64,000 bases of DNA from Lytechinus pictus (Eukaryota; Echinodermata; Echinoidea; Temnopleuroida; Toxopneustidae), in assembly GCF_037042905.1 (NCBI RefSeq), contig NC_087252.1, positions 29,316,994 to 29,380,993 on the forward strand, in the 5' to 3' direction. Every line of letters starts with the position of its first letter. Position 1 is the stretch's first letter. The notes under the pieces were generated by a model. The model was not told the origin of the DNA, did not search any database, and saw only the letters and a program-made list of their open reading frames with translations. Shown here piece after piece: positions 11,910 to 23,343 of this stretch. Made by a program: the position numbers and the translations under genes.

Positions 11910-14081
11910 TCAGTCATTAAAGTTGTAGATTTCCTGCAAATGATTTATTTCATATGGATTTATCATAAGTAATTCAGATGTAATCATATATACACCGCTT
12001 TTAATTTGTTGGTGATGCTGCATGTCTGACATTGCATCTTTTATGTTAAAATCGAAAGAGTATTGAGTGATGTCAGAGCATAGAGCTATTAGCTCCATGG
12101 TCAGAGGGAATAAGATATCAGCTCTCTTTTTAGCGGTGGAGCATAGCAAGTTAGAGCATTTTCCGTTAACTTTTTTTTTAATCTACGAAACATATTTGGA
12201 TTCTTAAATTGTGAGATGTTTAAAACATCAATAAGAATCGACTTGGAGTTAGATGACACAAAAACTTTAATTCCTATAGTAGTATGTTCAATGTTCAGAC
12301 GACCGAAATTTAACCTCATAGCAATGGAGCTGGCATTGAGGTAACTTTTACAGTGTGGGACAATGGGGGACAAGCTGGAGAAAAATTTATCTACAGTTAT
12401 GTTGTCACCATGACTATCAGTGCTTTGAAAATACTGCAACATTGTGTCCTCGATTTGAAGTGAAGTTGGGACTTGAAGACTGGACTGATGTTGCGGACGT
12501 GCCTGGGGATGATGACGAGGAAGACTGACCCACGTTGTGGACAGATGTCACCCACCATTCTCCTGCTCAGTTTCTTCCTGCTTGGTACAGGCTTCTCCTG
12601 GTGTGTCCACATCAAACACAGGATCCAAGATTGAACTTGTTCTGCTGACAGAAAAATCATATGTTCAAATTTATTTCATATGTTTTACTCATAATAATGA
12701 ATACTAAAAAAATCGACTCTCATGTACCAAGTCGATACAGTTTGTCTGTTCTTTACTTCATTAATATTCGAAACATCTTTAGTTTTATTTTATTATATTA
12801 TATTTTTTTAAGGGTAATTTTCTGAAGGCAAATGGCTCTCACTTCAAGGAAATGCAACACCCATTAACCTGTACTATTTTACACAGGTAGTCAAGTACAA
12901 ATATGATAAATCATATTGAATGAAAATGTGGATGTATAATTACAGGAAACGGGTGAATGTAAACATGAGAGAATGAGCCAATCATCAATGTATAATTCAA
13001 AATGATTTGTATAGTTTGTATGAGAGCGCTCATATCCACCCTGCAGAGTGCACAAAGTGCAAATTAATACCATAGCTGTTGCCCGACCGTTTCCTGTCAG
13101 AACCCAGAAACTAAACCTGGGTTAAGTGAAGCACAATATCAGAATTCATATTTATAAAATACATTTCTTTGCATGAATTCAAATTGATATACACATATTC
13201 TCTCTTCCCTGGGATAAGAAAACAAAATATTGAATATCTTACTCTCGATTATGTATGTGGGGAAGTAGGAATTCCATTGCCTCACTGTACTTGTATTTAC
13301 GTGCTGCATTTGAGGGAGCTCCGTCACCACTCTTCCTCTCCATTTCTGTCGTTTTTTAGGAAGTTGTCCCTCAACTCGCTACGTCACATTAAAATAATGA
13401 AAAAACAACACGAAATCTAATTCCTATAACCTCTGAAAATTTTCATTTCTGTTTATGACTCATTTCAAGCCCTACCCACCCCCCCCCCGAAATATTTCAA
13501 TGTGAAATTGGACAACATGCTTTTGATAGTAAAGAATTTTGCCTCCATTTTTTTTGCTTGTAAAAGTGACGTGATATTTATATTACGTATTTGTGAGGAG
13601 GGGTTGGTATATATTTTTTGGTCCACATCACAAAGCAAGGTCTCTTTCTGCATTTACATACCCTTGCTCTTGTGTCTCATTTAATTTGTTATTTTTTTTA
13701 AACACCAGACTATTTTACACATGTGCAAACAATTTCAAAAATGGCCATAATGACCAAAACTTACCATTGGTATTCATTGAATTACAACAACCAGAAGTTA
13801 GCTACAGTTGTTAGATTGTGAACTTGATTTGCTTTCAAACATCCACATACAAATATAACTCTTTTACATTGTTCAATATTTTTCTTCAAATTGATAGTGA
13901 AAAAATCGTGAAGTTTGAAAAAAATTAATATGACGTAAAATTATACCAACCTGAGATTACAAGCTGACGCCCAATGTCATGTCATACATCATTTTTTTAC
14001 TTCTGTATCCTTGAACAGCTCCAATCTCTTGTCATACAGGAATGGATTTTCCTACACTTCTAGGATAAGGGCTTCCTCCAT
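11910..14081 (-). pseudogene. MADF-BESS DNA-binding protein, decayed gene
   Basis: Minus-strand gene in three pieces. Piece 1 (14081-13951) opens MEEALILEV and continues ENPFLYDKRLELFKDTEVKK, the start of a MADF (Myb/SANT-like) domain, with a TAG between the two parts and TGA codons after KK. Piece 2 (about 13432-13243) has SELRDNFLKND in one frame and ERKSGDGAPSNAARKYKYSE then AMEFLLPHIHNR in another, typical of the end of a MADF domain. Piece 3 (12644-11910) gives RTSSILDPVFDVDTPG, a Ser-rich linker, then DKFFSSLSPIVPHCKSYL, a BESS-like motif. Splice phase fits between pieces 2 and 3 (GA|gtaaga to cag|CAGA). At least two stops and two frame changes make a pseudogene most likely. MADF-BESS proteins are transcription factors, and similar second proteins occur in Harbinger transposons. 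Confidence 0.68.
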
Positions 14082-14552
14082 GTTGGTTATCTGTCATGCA
14101 ACACATTCCATATAAATTTTGTTAGCAAATAATAATAATAAAGGTTTAAAGAATTGCAAAAGCGATTAGTGAAAGGCCAGTGCCCAATCAGCAATTTCTT
14201 ACATTTACATTGTAACTGGCAGGCTTGCTGATCAGGGTCCAATTTTTATAATGCACAAATAGAAATTCTCCTAATTGAAATGATTTTGCTTAGTCGTAGA
14301 GAAAAGTGATCGTCTAGAAATTCCTTCAAGAGCTTGAAATAATAATTTTTTATCATTTGAAAAGTACATGTAAACATAGGGTCATGCTAAGAAAAAAAAA
14401 GATAGAGGCACAATTTTTTGCCTCCATGAGAGCCTATAAGCTAAGCCATATAATGTTTTTTTAGGGATGAAATGTTTGTTGAATAAAATGTCAGCAAATT
14501 ATGTCTTCTCTGTATAGTATACGTACCCAATCACTTCAGCCCCCCCCCCCCC

Positions 14553-14583
<31 letters not shown>

Positions 14584-14879
14584 AATAAACCAATGAAAAA
14601 AGAATGAAATTACACAAATAAAGCAATCAATTTTTGGAACAGAAATGTGCAGATTTAAAAGTTATGCCAGCACACAAAGGACATATTTCATATTGAAAAG
14701 GGGTCACTTTTGTTCTGGGGGATTTCTATTTCGGGCAAACCAGTGCCAACCCAAACCCCTTCCCATCGCCCCACGATTGAGCTGCCCCTGGATAAAGGAA
14801 AGTGCGCTCATTTTAAAATCCTTTACATAATAACAGACTGACAATTTTTGACAAACTAGAAACAATAACTTTTTTTAAT

Positions 14880-16280
14880 GCAAGTTCTCTCCAAAATTAT
14901 AGTAGCCTAAATTTAGTGACTAGGCCTAGACTCTATATTTCAATGAAAACAATGTCTAACGTTAATTAGCTAAGCCTAAGTATGACGTCATATGGGGAGG
15001 ATTTAGAGTCTAGGTTTTTACATTATTTATTCGTAGGCCTAGTCTTTTCCAGAGAGTTTGTGGGAAATAACTAAGTTAGCCTTACTCCTTAGCCTTCCAC
15101 CATTTGTTTCGATCTAAAACAGATCGACCAGAGGGTCCCACAAAAATATGGTCAAACTGAGCAATCGGTCTAACTTCTTTCAGTTCAGGCTACCCAAGTT
15201 TCACCACTCCAGATCCCCTCTTATTAATTCCTTGCCACCCTCCTATCTGCCACTCTTGCTGCTGACAAAACGACTCAGTGCCTAGCTCTCATCTATTATA
15301 GACCCTACTACTAAAACTAAAGTACTACTACTAGGCTAGGCTAGTCTATATCTTAATATAAATAATTCATCCCGGAATTCATCATATTCGTTCAGAGGTC
15401 TAACTTACATGTACTAGTGTTACTAACGTTAGACCTATGTGTAGACTCTAGACTACTGAGGCCTAACGTTAGACCAACAACGTACAGGTCTAACTTTTGT
15501 TAACGTTAGTTATAGGTCTACCTAACGTTAGATCTAACTATAACTTAGTAACGTTAGGCCTAATGTTACTGTTAGTTAGACTCTACTAAGTCTAACTCTA
15601 AGTTAAAGATAAATGCCAGTTGTGGTAACGATTTCAAAATGAGTTCGTACAGTCTACAGAATCCAATGAAATGACTACCAAAGTGTCTGTTTGTATAAAT
15701 AAAAAATATGTGCCAAAGGATTCCGGAAGAAATTGTGTAATTGCTGAGAAATTAGCAAATAAGCACGGGATTTGGGTCAAGCGTCGGGCCGACATTCAAA
15801 GCAATAATTTTTAATAGTAGGCCTAGTACTAGTACACTGTCCCACGTGCGCTTATCTGTGTTGGTGATCTTCAGTATGAACATTTTTCAGCGTAGATTTC
15901 AAGATTTCACAAAGTTCAGTTCATGTAACTGTACCAGATCTAGATCCTCGATTATATAGTGACAATTAAGCTCGGTTTTACACACTTTCTCGTGAAATCA
16001 GTGTTTCCTGCAACTACTTTCATTTCTATCTTTAACTTTAAGTCGGCCTCCTAGGCCTAACTTTTTTTATTTAGTAGGCCTAGGCCTAATTACGTTAGGC
16101 CAGTCTAATTGATTATCGAGTCTAACATTAGGTCTATAACGTTAGATCTAGATGTAACTTAGGCTAGGATAAACATCTAGCCTATCTAAATTAGATAGGA
16201 GCCTATATCTTGTTAGAACTTAGAGTTAGACCGAGTCTAAGCCTAAGGCAAGCCTAAGCCTAAGCTAAGCCTAAAATAAA
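14880..16280. repeat. Low-complexity TAACGTTAGGCCTA-type zone
   Basis: Diverged short motifs (GTTAGACC, AACGTTAG, CTAGGCCTA, GCCTAAGCCTAAGC) recur in both directions, densest at 15290-15610 and 16040-16280. No coding exon recognised here. Confidence 0.6.
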
Positions 16281-16469
16281 TTAAAAGGTACGCCACTGAT
16301 AATTCAAATCTTCATCCAAATCTGTTGAAACTTACCTCAACATAAAGAAAATGTGTCACCCATTACGATGATGCATTGATTAAGACATATGATGAAGAAT
16401 AACTCAAGTTATGATTTTTTAATTAAAGAAATGATTTCTAAGTACTATTATCCATTCCGAACGAATTGT

Positions 16470-16640
16470 CGACCATCGAGTATCAATCACCACCGCGCAT
16501 GCGCATTCGGGGATTGCCAATTCGGGGCGGAGATTTTACATCGCGCATAAACGCTTCTCGCGGCATGGTGACGAAGCGTAAGTGCGCATCATTTGTGAAT
16601 GAGATTGGTCATTTTCGCGGCGCTCATAAATATGCATGTG
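16470..16640. promoter_or_regulatory. CpG-rich, NRF1-type promoter-like region
   Basis: In an AT-rich neighbourhood this stretch carries CGCGCATGCGCATT (an NRF1-type palindrome, near 16493), GCCAATTCGGGG, ATTGGTC and many CpGs. It looks like a TATA-less promoter. It could serve the minus-strand MADF-BESS relic, the weak + transcript at 16565, or both. Confidence 0.45.
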
Positions 16641-17849
16641 CGTTCATGATACGCATATATCGGAGTATTTTGTTGTTTTGCAAGGCACAGTGTGCAAGAC
16701 GATTGATTTGAGACTTGAAGTTAATTTCACATGTTTTAACTAGATTATCTGAATTACAGTGCACAATTACGACATGGAAGACCATTGGGATGGATTTCAA
16801 ATATAATATGTAAGTGAGTTGATAACATTTGGTTTTGCATCTTTCTTTTTTCAAGTTGTTTTGAGATCGAGAATTTTTTCTTTCATTTTAATCATCATTT
16901 CTTGTTTCTTGTCTGTCCACCGCAATTTTTTGTACCGGTAGTCCTATGTTAAATGTTCCCCTTCAGTACACTGATGCCTGAAAGTATGAATCCGAAAAAT
17001 GCACCCCCCCCCCCCCCCCCCGCGCGTTCATCCTTTCTCTCGATCCCTAACAAAAACATTAAAAAGGATAATAACATAAGCTGATACTAGATAGAGTTTT
17101 GACAAGTTATTAAAGTCGTTTTTTTTTTTTTTTTTGGAGAGGCGGGGTGGGGGGGGGGGTGATGTAATTCCCATTCCCCCCCCTCATTTTTTGTTTTTAT
17201 TCGTGACTTGATATCCTTGCCTTTACGTGATTTCCTATGCATGCTCAATCCTTGAAACTTTACATAATTTTAAAATATTTTTACAGATCCATAGTACACC
17301 ATACAGAACTTTTTTTAAAGGAGCTAGTCTCAATTAAGTTTGTCTCTCTGTTTTGTTTCCTTTTCTGTGAGTTCCTTTCTACTCATTTTGTTCCTCTCCT
17401 GTACTAACTTTACAACCATTTGCTTTTGTTTTTGCTCCTCTAGCCTCACTTTTTCCCAATTTCATTGCATTCATTATTTTGTTTTCTCTTTCATCTACAG
17501 GAAATTTTTGTAGCCAGGAGGCTGTATCATTTGATGAAAACATCAGTTTGGATTCGACCTTACCACAGAAATGTTAGGGGCCCTATGAAGCATTGCATCC
17601 GCTCTGCCAAACTGCCTCTCACCCGAGATATTTGTAGAACTACACGATGCACTTTCTGCAGCAAGATCCAGCTAAAGTTGTGATGAACTAGCATATAATA
17701 GATTTCTTACATTCATAACATTCATCATTCCAGTTCTTAATTGATATTTCAAAAGTTTAATAAATCACTTTACATGCATTTAATATATTTCTTATATTCA
17801 TATCATTCATCATTCCAGTTCTTAATTGATATTTCAAAAGTTTAATAAA
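16565..17849 (+). other. Possible short spliced transcript, two exons
   Basis: From the CpG patch, ATGGTGACGAAGC ends at a consensus donor gtaagt (16578). A good acceptor (tttcatctacag) precedes 17501. Joined, they read MVTKRNFCSQEAVSFDENIS then LDSTLPQKC and a TAG, only 29 residues. The other frame of the second exon is open further (ending CTFCSKIQLKL at 17683) but lacks a start. AATAAA occurs at 17759 and 17844. This may be a noncoding or short-protein RNA. Function unknown. Confidence 0.25.
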
Positions 17850-17864
17850 TCACTTTACATGCAT
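17700..17864 (+). repeat. 85-bp tandem duplication containing AATAAA
   Basis: TTCATCATTCCAGTTCTTAA through AATAAATCACTTTACATGCA occurs twice, 85 bases apart, doubling the poly(A) signal of the candidate transcript. Confidence 0.85.
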
Positions 17865-17982
17865 CATATTGAGCTGTACACTGAATCTTGCCTCATAAGA
17901 TCATTTGGCTTCAGCTCTACATAATACCCCCCCCCCCCCAGCAATAAAAAATGAAAATCTAATAAAACAATAGAGCTGCAGG

Positions 17983-18216
17983 CAGTAGCGTACCTAGGAT
18001 TTTCCACAGGGGGGGGGGGAATCGTCCGCCCAAAAATTTGACAAGCAAAAAAGTCTTCAACCACAAATAAAGGATTTCGTACTTTCGGTCTTAAACTTCA
18101 AAGGAGGGGGCCACCGGTGGCTCATCAGGGGGGGGGGGGGGGCAGGGATACGTCCCTTGCATGGGTTGTGACTCGTCGGGGGGGCAGTCTGCCCCCCCCC
18201 CATAGGTACGCTAGTG
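17983..18216. mobile_element. hAT-like MITE with 8-bp target duplication
   Basis: Terminal repeats CAGTAGCGTACCTAGG and (reversed) CACTAGCGTACCTATG, flanked by GCTGCAGG at 17975-17982 and 18217-18224. An 8-bp duplication and CA(G/C)T ends are usual for hAT elements. Interior has long G and C runs. Confidence 0.75.
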
Positions 18217-19769
18217 GCTGCAGGTCCACCCACCCATCTGTATCAACCATTACCTCCAATGAGAATACCTAATTTTAAATTTTATTGAGCAACTTCATTA
18301 ATACTGTTAAAATATCCAATTTATATTTTTATGTTGAGTTAATTAATGTAACCGATGCCAACAAGGAAAAAAAATAAAATGAATACTTTCATGTGTCAGT
18401 GTGGATTTGTCATTTCTTTTTTTAATTTATTTTAATATTCAGATCTGTATGTGTATCCTTTTTCAACACTATGTTCCTTCTCTTCTCTACTGCATGTGCC
18501 AAATTGTTTTTTTTTTTGCTCATACTTCTTAAATAAATCATGAAAATTACATAAAGTCTAAATAAAAATATTTAAACAGACATACAAGAAAAAAAGTGTT
18601 AGTTTGGGGTGATAGAAAATGTTAGAAGACAGTTGGGGGGGGGGGGGGGTGAGATAAATCAATTGTTTCTTTCTTGTCAATTTAAAAGCTGCAATTCACA
18701 TTTGTGAATAATTAAGCAGTTGGTAGAACAATTCCTGCTTAAAGTTGCAGTCTGAATGGAATGCAGGATCGCCAAGAACAGAGGCAGAGGTGGGGCTGGT
18801 TTTTTTAAGGCGGCATTTCCATCACGCTTTCTTGGAACCACAGATATTCGACGGCTCATGCAGCCCAAGTCTGTTCATTGTTGGGCCCCTCGACTTCAGA
18901 TCAGTAAGTATTGCCATGCTCAAATGGAGGTAAGAAATTAATCTGAATGAAAATAAAAATATGAAAACAAAAGAAAATTAAAATGATAATGAATTAAATT
19001 AGATCTAGGCCATTCATTTTTAAAATAATAAAAAATTTAAGTTTGATTAGGCCAAAAGAAATCATGTTACATGAATTTTCAACAGAATATAATCATCAAA
19101 TAATAAATCAAGACTAAAGTAAAGGCTAAAATTAGGTTCGAGAAGATTCAGAAAGTTGTTGCGTCATTTGCCATTTTTTTCAATATTTTATTCAATCAAA
19201 ATGAATGTGTGTCAGTGTGGGATGTATTTCTGATTTCTACATTTGTGTCTGATTTTCAATTCCTAATTTATAAAAAAGAAAAAGTTTTTTTTAATCAAAG
19301 AAATACCAGACATATCACGGTAGACGGTCTGCTACACAAATTCCAATGCGCAGGACTACACACCGCGGGCAACCAAAAACCCTAGCAGCCGCCATAAATT
19401 AGCCCGCGAAACGCGTCGCCAAACTTAAAAAAAAATCCCACGAAACAAATAGCAAGGGCGTTTAACATTCGTCCGTGGCAAATGGTGGCAAGAAATGCTG
19501 CCATGAATGAGGTAAGAAATGAAAGCTTACGACTTCAATTTTCGAGTAGCATATGTATTTTTAGCGTAATATGTCTGATAATTCCATGAAAATAACATAT
19601 AATGATGATTTGATGCATAAACTGTACTTACAGACTGTTTTAGTGCAATTTTTGTTCCGATCTCGATCCTCCGTCGCAAGAACTTACCGTGCAGTATAGC
19701 TGAATGCATTGGGAAGATGATGTCATCGTTTTCATTCCCATTGATATACGTTTACCATCCTAGACAGGA

Positions 19770-19880
19770 GACTCAAATAGGGCTTGCCGTTATTGCTCGC
19801 ACCGGCTCCCGAAGCAGCTTGTCGCCATTTTCGTACGCGAAAATGATGACGCGAAAATCGCGCCCTCTCGCGCTAGAGTA
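19770..19880. promoter_or_regulatory. CpG-rich promoter-like patch
   Basis: Dense CpG with GTCGCCATTTTCG (YY1-like) and two CGCGAAAA boxes of E2F type near 19838 and 19851. No confident gene is attached to either side; an ATGAATGAG|gtaaga start-donor lies at 19504-19512. Confidence 0.3.
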
Positions 19881-20289
19881 GCGTATGACTAAGGCTAAGC
19901 TAACTTACGTTAGATCTTCGTTAGATCATAACGTTAGGCCCTATCCCAGGCCGGCCTTATATTATTTGGCCTTATTTTCTTGTGCTCTACTTTCTGGGGC
20001 TCGGTTCTACAGTATGCGAAATGACACTTGTTCTTAATTAGTTGCTTACCAGACCAAGAATTGCAAGATCAAGTCCTCCTTCAGTCACCTCTCTTCAGCA
20101 GGTAATACACGTAGACCTACGTGTATGTGCGATTTTGCATTTAACACGTAAACTCCCATAGACTATCACCGCAGGCGATTTGTCGCTTGATCAGAAAATA
20201 TGTGGGCAATGACGTAATTTATCTGGACTGTGATTGGCCAGAAGTGAAAAAACCGTGTGCCGTGCTCTGAAAATGGCTTGCTGATCGAT

Positions 20290-20450
20290 CTGCAAATCCG
20301 GCAAATTACGCCGTGTTGTACAATACGGCACGGCACCGTTGAAGTGGAAACAGTTTCATAGGATTTAGTGGGGATCGATTTTTTTTGCCGTGCCGGATTG
20401 CCGTGGTGCCGTGCACGGTCGCCGTGCCGGATGCGGTGTAAACGGGCCTT
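20290..20450. repeat. GC-rich repeat, copy 2, reversed
   Basis: CCGTGCACGGTCGCCGTGCC then GGATGCGGTGTAAACGGGCC at its right end, the complement of 9621-9660; also contains CGGCACGGCACCG. Confidence 0.55.
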
Positions 20451-20989
20451 AATTATGCTAATGATATTACGTCATATTCTTTTGTGCGCGCGTCACGCTT
20501 GAGTGAACCTTTAGAATGGCCCAAAGACCTTATAATATATTTCGATGAACTTGGATGAAGAGCATTTCGTCGATTCACCGGTCAGTGGATTTCTAACAAG
20601 TGGGTGTCGCGTGCTAGGATCTCACTTCTGGTGTCCACAACACGCAACTTCTATGGCTTAATTTTTCTGTGCGCGACAACATGTAATGAACCCTTGGGTT
20701 GTTCCTACGATCAGAGAGAAAAGGTGAAATACACGCGCGCCTACGGGGACTGTGAACTGTAGGAAAAATCGTATAAAATTACACTTTTTGATATTTCTAC
20801 GAAGACGAAGTTATATAGAAAATGAAGAATATTACAATCAGACCATATCCCTAGAAAATTGCTTCAAGAAATGCCATTATGAAGAGGAAACGGACAAAAA
20901 TTTGTGAAGAAAAATCACGAAAAAGGAAATCGCATCATGAATATTCATATCATGGGCGGTCCCACATTTGCATGTTATAGCGAGTTTTC

Positions 20990-21910
20990 CATTATTTAAT
21001 AAATAATGGTTATTTGTATATAAATAATGATTATTTGTATATAATGGCAAACTGTAAAAATTGTTTATAAATAATGATTATTTATAAATAATGGGATATT
21101 GAAACAAAATTATTATTTATAAATAATGAAGTAGATATTTCATTATTTAACAAATAATCTTTATTTATAAATAATGGAAAACTCGAACATTAAATAATGA
21201 TTATTTATAAATAATGAAAATAATGGCGCACTCGAAAAAATTATTTATAAATAATGAAGTATACGTTTTCATTATTTAACAAATAATCATTATTTATAAA
21301 TAATGGGAAACTCAACAAATTATTTATAAATAAAGAAATGTGCACTGGCATTGTTAATAAATAATTATTATTTATAAATAATAGAAAACTTATTTATAAA
21401 TAATGGAAAAACGAATTGCAATTATTTATAAATAATGAAGTATGTAGTGTCATTATTTATAAATAATGAAAAACGAAAATCATTATTTATAAATAATAAA
21501 AGACAAATAATCATTATTTAAAAATAATGAAAAACAAATACTGGTAATCATTATTTATAAATAATGAAAAACAAATAATCATTATTTATAAATAATGAAA
21601 AACAAATAAAAATTATTTATAAATAATGAAAAACAAATAATCATTATTTATAAATAATGAAAAACAAATAATCATTATTTATAAATAATGAAAATCAAAT
21701 CATCATTATTTATAAATAATGAAAAACAAATAATCATTATTTATAAAGAATGGAATGTCGAACTATTATTATTTACAAATAATGAAGTATTACTTGGAAT
21801 TATATATAAATAATTAGAAATGTTATTTTATATAATAGTAATTATTTACAAATAAAATGTAAATTATATATAAATAATAGTTATTATTTAATAAATAATG
21901 ATTATGTAAC
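20990..21910. repeat. AT-rich minisatellite built on the palindrome ATTATTTATAAATAAT
   Basis: About twenty exact and many near copies of the 16-base palindrome, first at irregular spacing (20990-21430), then as a regular 31-base tandem (unit CATTATTTATAAATAATGAA plus AAACAAATAAT) to about 21760, then decaying. Ends about 1.1 kb upstream of the transporter start codon. Confidence 0.9.
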
Positions 21911-22995
21911 AAATGATTGTTCTATATAATATTGGTACAATCGGCGCCTCATAAACTCGGGGACTTATTCGTAATTCTTGGCAGCACTGCAGAGTTAAAT
22001 ATTTTGAAATTGTAGAGATATTTTTTTAAATGGTCCATGGAATAATTCCATTTTTTAGCTTCATAAGATCGCGCATCAGTTAGAGTGCAGATGATGAGAA
22101 AAATCAGCTCATACCCAGAGCTAATTAATCACCTGTTCATCAATTGTGACGTCAGCGCGCAGAGTGTAAACTATGCGCAGATCATAATGCGCACAAACAT
22201 AACTGTGGAACGTCCTTAAACGCAACTCTTTCTGCAACGGGCCCGAACGGGCCCCAGGTAGTTTATTTTGATTTGCGAGCTAGTGTTAACGCGTCGATTG
22301 CATGAAGAACGCGTTTAAGGTATTTTCCAAAAAATTTCGATTATGACGTAGATGGATCAGAGCTGCAGCAAGAATTTCGGGTTTATCAGAGAGCGAGAAT
22401 GATAATGAATGCAATTTCTAATGGTGAATCCACATAGACTATATAATACATATATAATAACAGATATTGCCTGGTCTATCTTTTTTGATAAATAAAATTT
22501 CAACTCCCCTCCGAAGCTATATTTTTCCCTCGGGAGAACATTTTCCCTTGGGTAAAATATAACTCCGTCGGGGAGAGGAAATGTTATATTCAAACTCTAG
22601 GTAGGCAATGTCTGTATAATGTTTTTTTTTAATTATAAAATGTTGACCACTTTAAAACAAATTCAGGAGCTCTGTGCTTATGACAAGTAATTTGGCTGTA
22701 TATGGAGATAAAATTGCGATCGTATCTATAGAGAGCAGTGAAAGTTTTTGTAATTAGAACACGAAAGTGCACTCGACCTATTGGGGTAACTTTTTAATGT
22801 CGTAAAACCAAGCAAACGCTGTTGAGTTGGGACTTAACTTTTCATGGTTACTTCAGAGTGCGCGGATGCATGACACAAATCTTGCCTTGACCGAACCTCA
22901 ATTAAAATTGAGCGACCTAAAACGCTTCAGATTCTGCAATTAGCTTGATAAAACAGTTTGGAAGTTATCTAAACCAGAAAGAATTACTCTATATC
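21911..22995 (+). other. Upstream region of the transporter gene
   Basis: Single-copy looking, AT-rich, no clear TATA box or CpG island. It should contain the promoter and 5' untranslated region; none could be placed. Confidence 0.4.
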
Positions 22996-23343
22996 ATGTC
23001 AGAGCCGGATATTAAGACGTTTTCTGGGGCGGACTACGGAGTCCTGGGTGCCATGCTCGCCTTGTCTCTGGGCATAGGTTTCTACCAGGCCTGCGCTGGC
23101 GGGAAGCAGAAGACGGCTGAGGAATTCTTGATGGCCAATCGTAACATGCATCCGATTCCTGTGGCCCTCTCTTTGGTGGCTAGTTTCATCTCAGCCATCA
23201 CCTTCCTCGGAACACCAGCCGAAAACTATGTTCACGGTATCATGCATAGTTGGTTCTGGTTGGCGAGCGTCTTTGCATCCATCATCACTATGCTTCTATT
23301 CATGCCGACGTTCTATCGGTTAGGTATAACGAGTTCTAATGAG
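22996..23343 (+). CDS. SLC5 transporter coding exon 1
   Basis: Residues 1-116, starting [15 protein letters not shown]. It carries the cytosolic or extracellular head, the first membrane segment (around residues 15-35), the EEFLMANR loop and the segment with [20 protein letters not shown] that is typical of SLC5 proteins. It ends ...GITSSNE in phase 0 at GAG|gttcgt, a donor weaker than consensus. Reading on without splicing gives only a short frayed tail, supporting this junction. Confidence 0.93.

Larger units (their letters stand above)
18217..20985. other. Gene-poor stretch with one possible exon
   Basis: Around 18757-18902 the frame MECRIAKNRGRGGAGFFKAA ... HCWAPRLQI ends at ATCA|gtaagt and might be an exon, but no partner was found. 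CpG patch at 19770-19880; repeat at 20290-20450. Otherwise nothing recognised. Confidence 0.35.

Noticed and set aside
16236-16274. Internal telomere repeat
   Set aside because: The GCCTAA phrases are few and irregular and differ from the TTAGGG expected for echinoderms; kept only as a low-complexity zone.
22945-22995. Earlier start for the transporter
   Set aside because: The codon at 22945 is TTG; the first in-frame ATG is 22996, which fits the family's short N-terminus.
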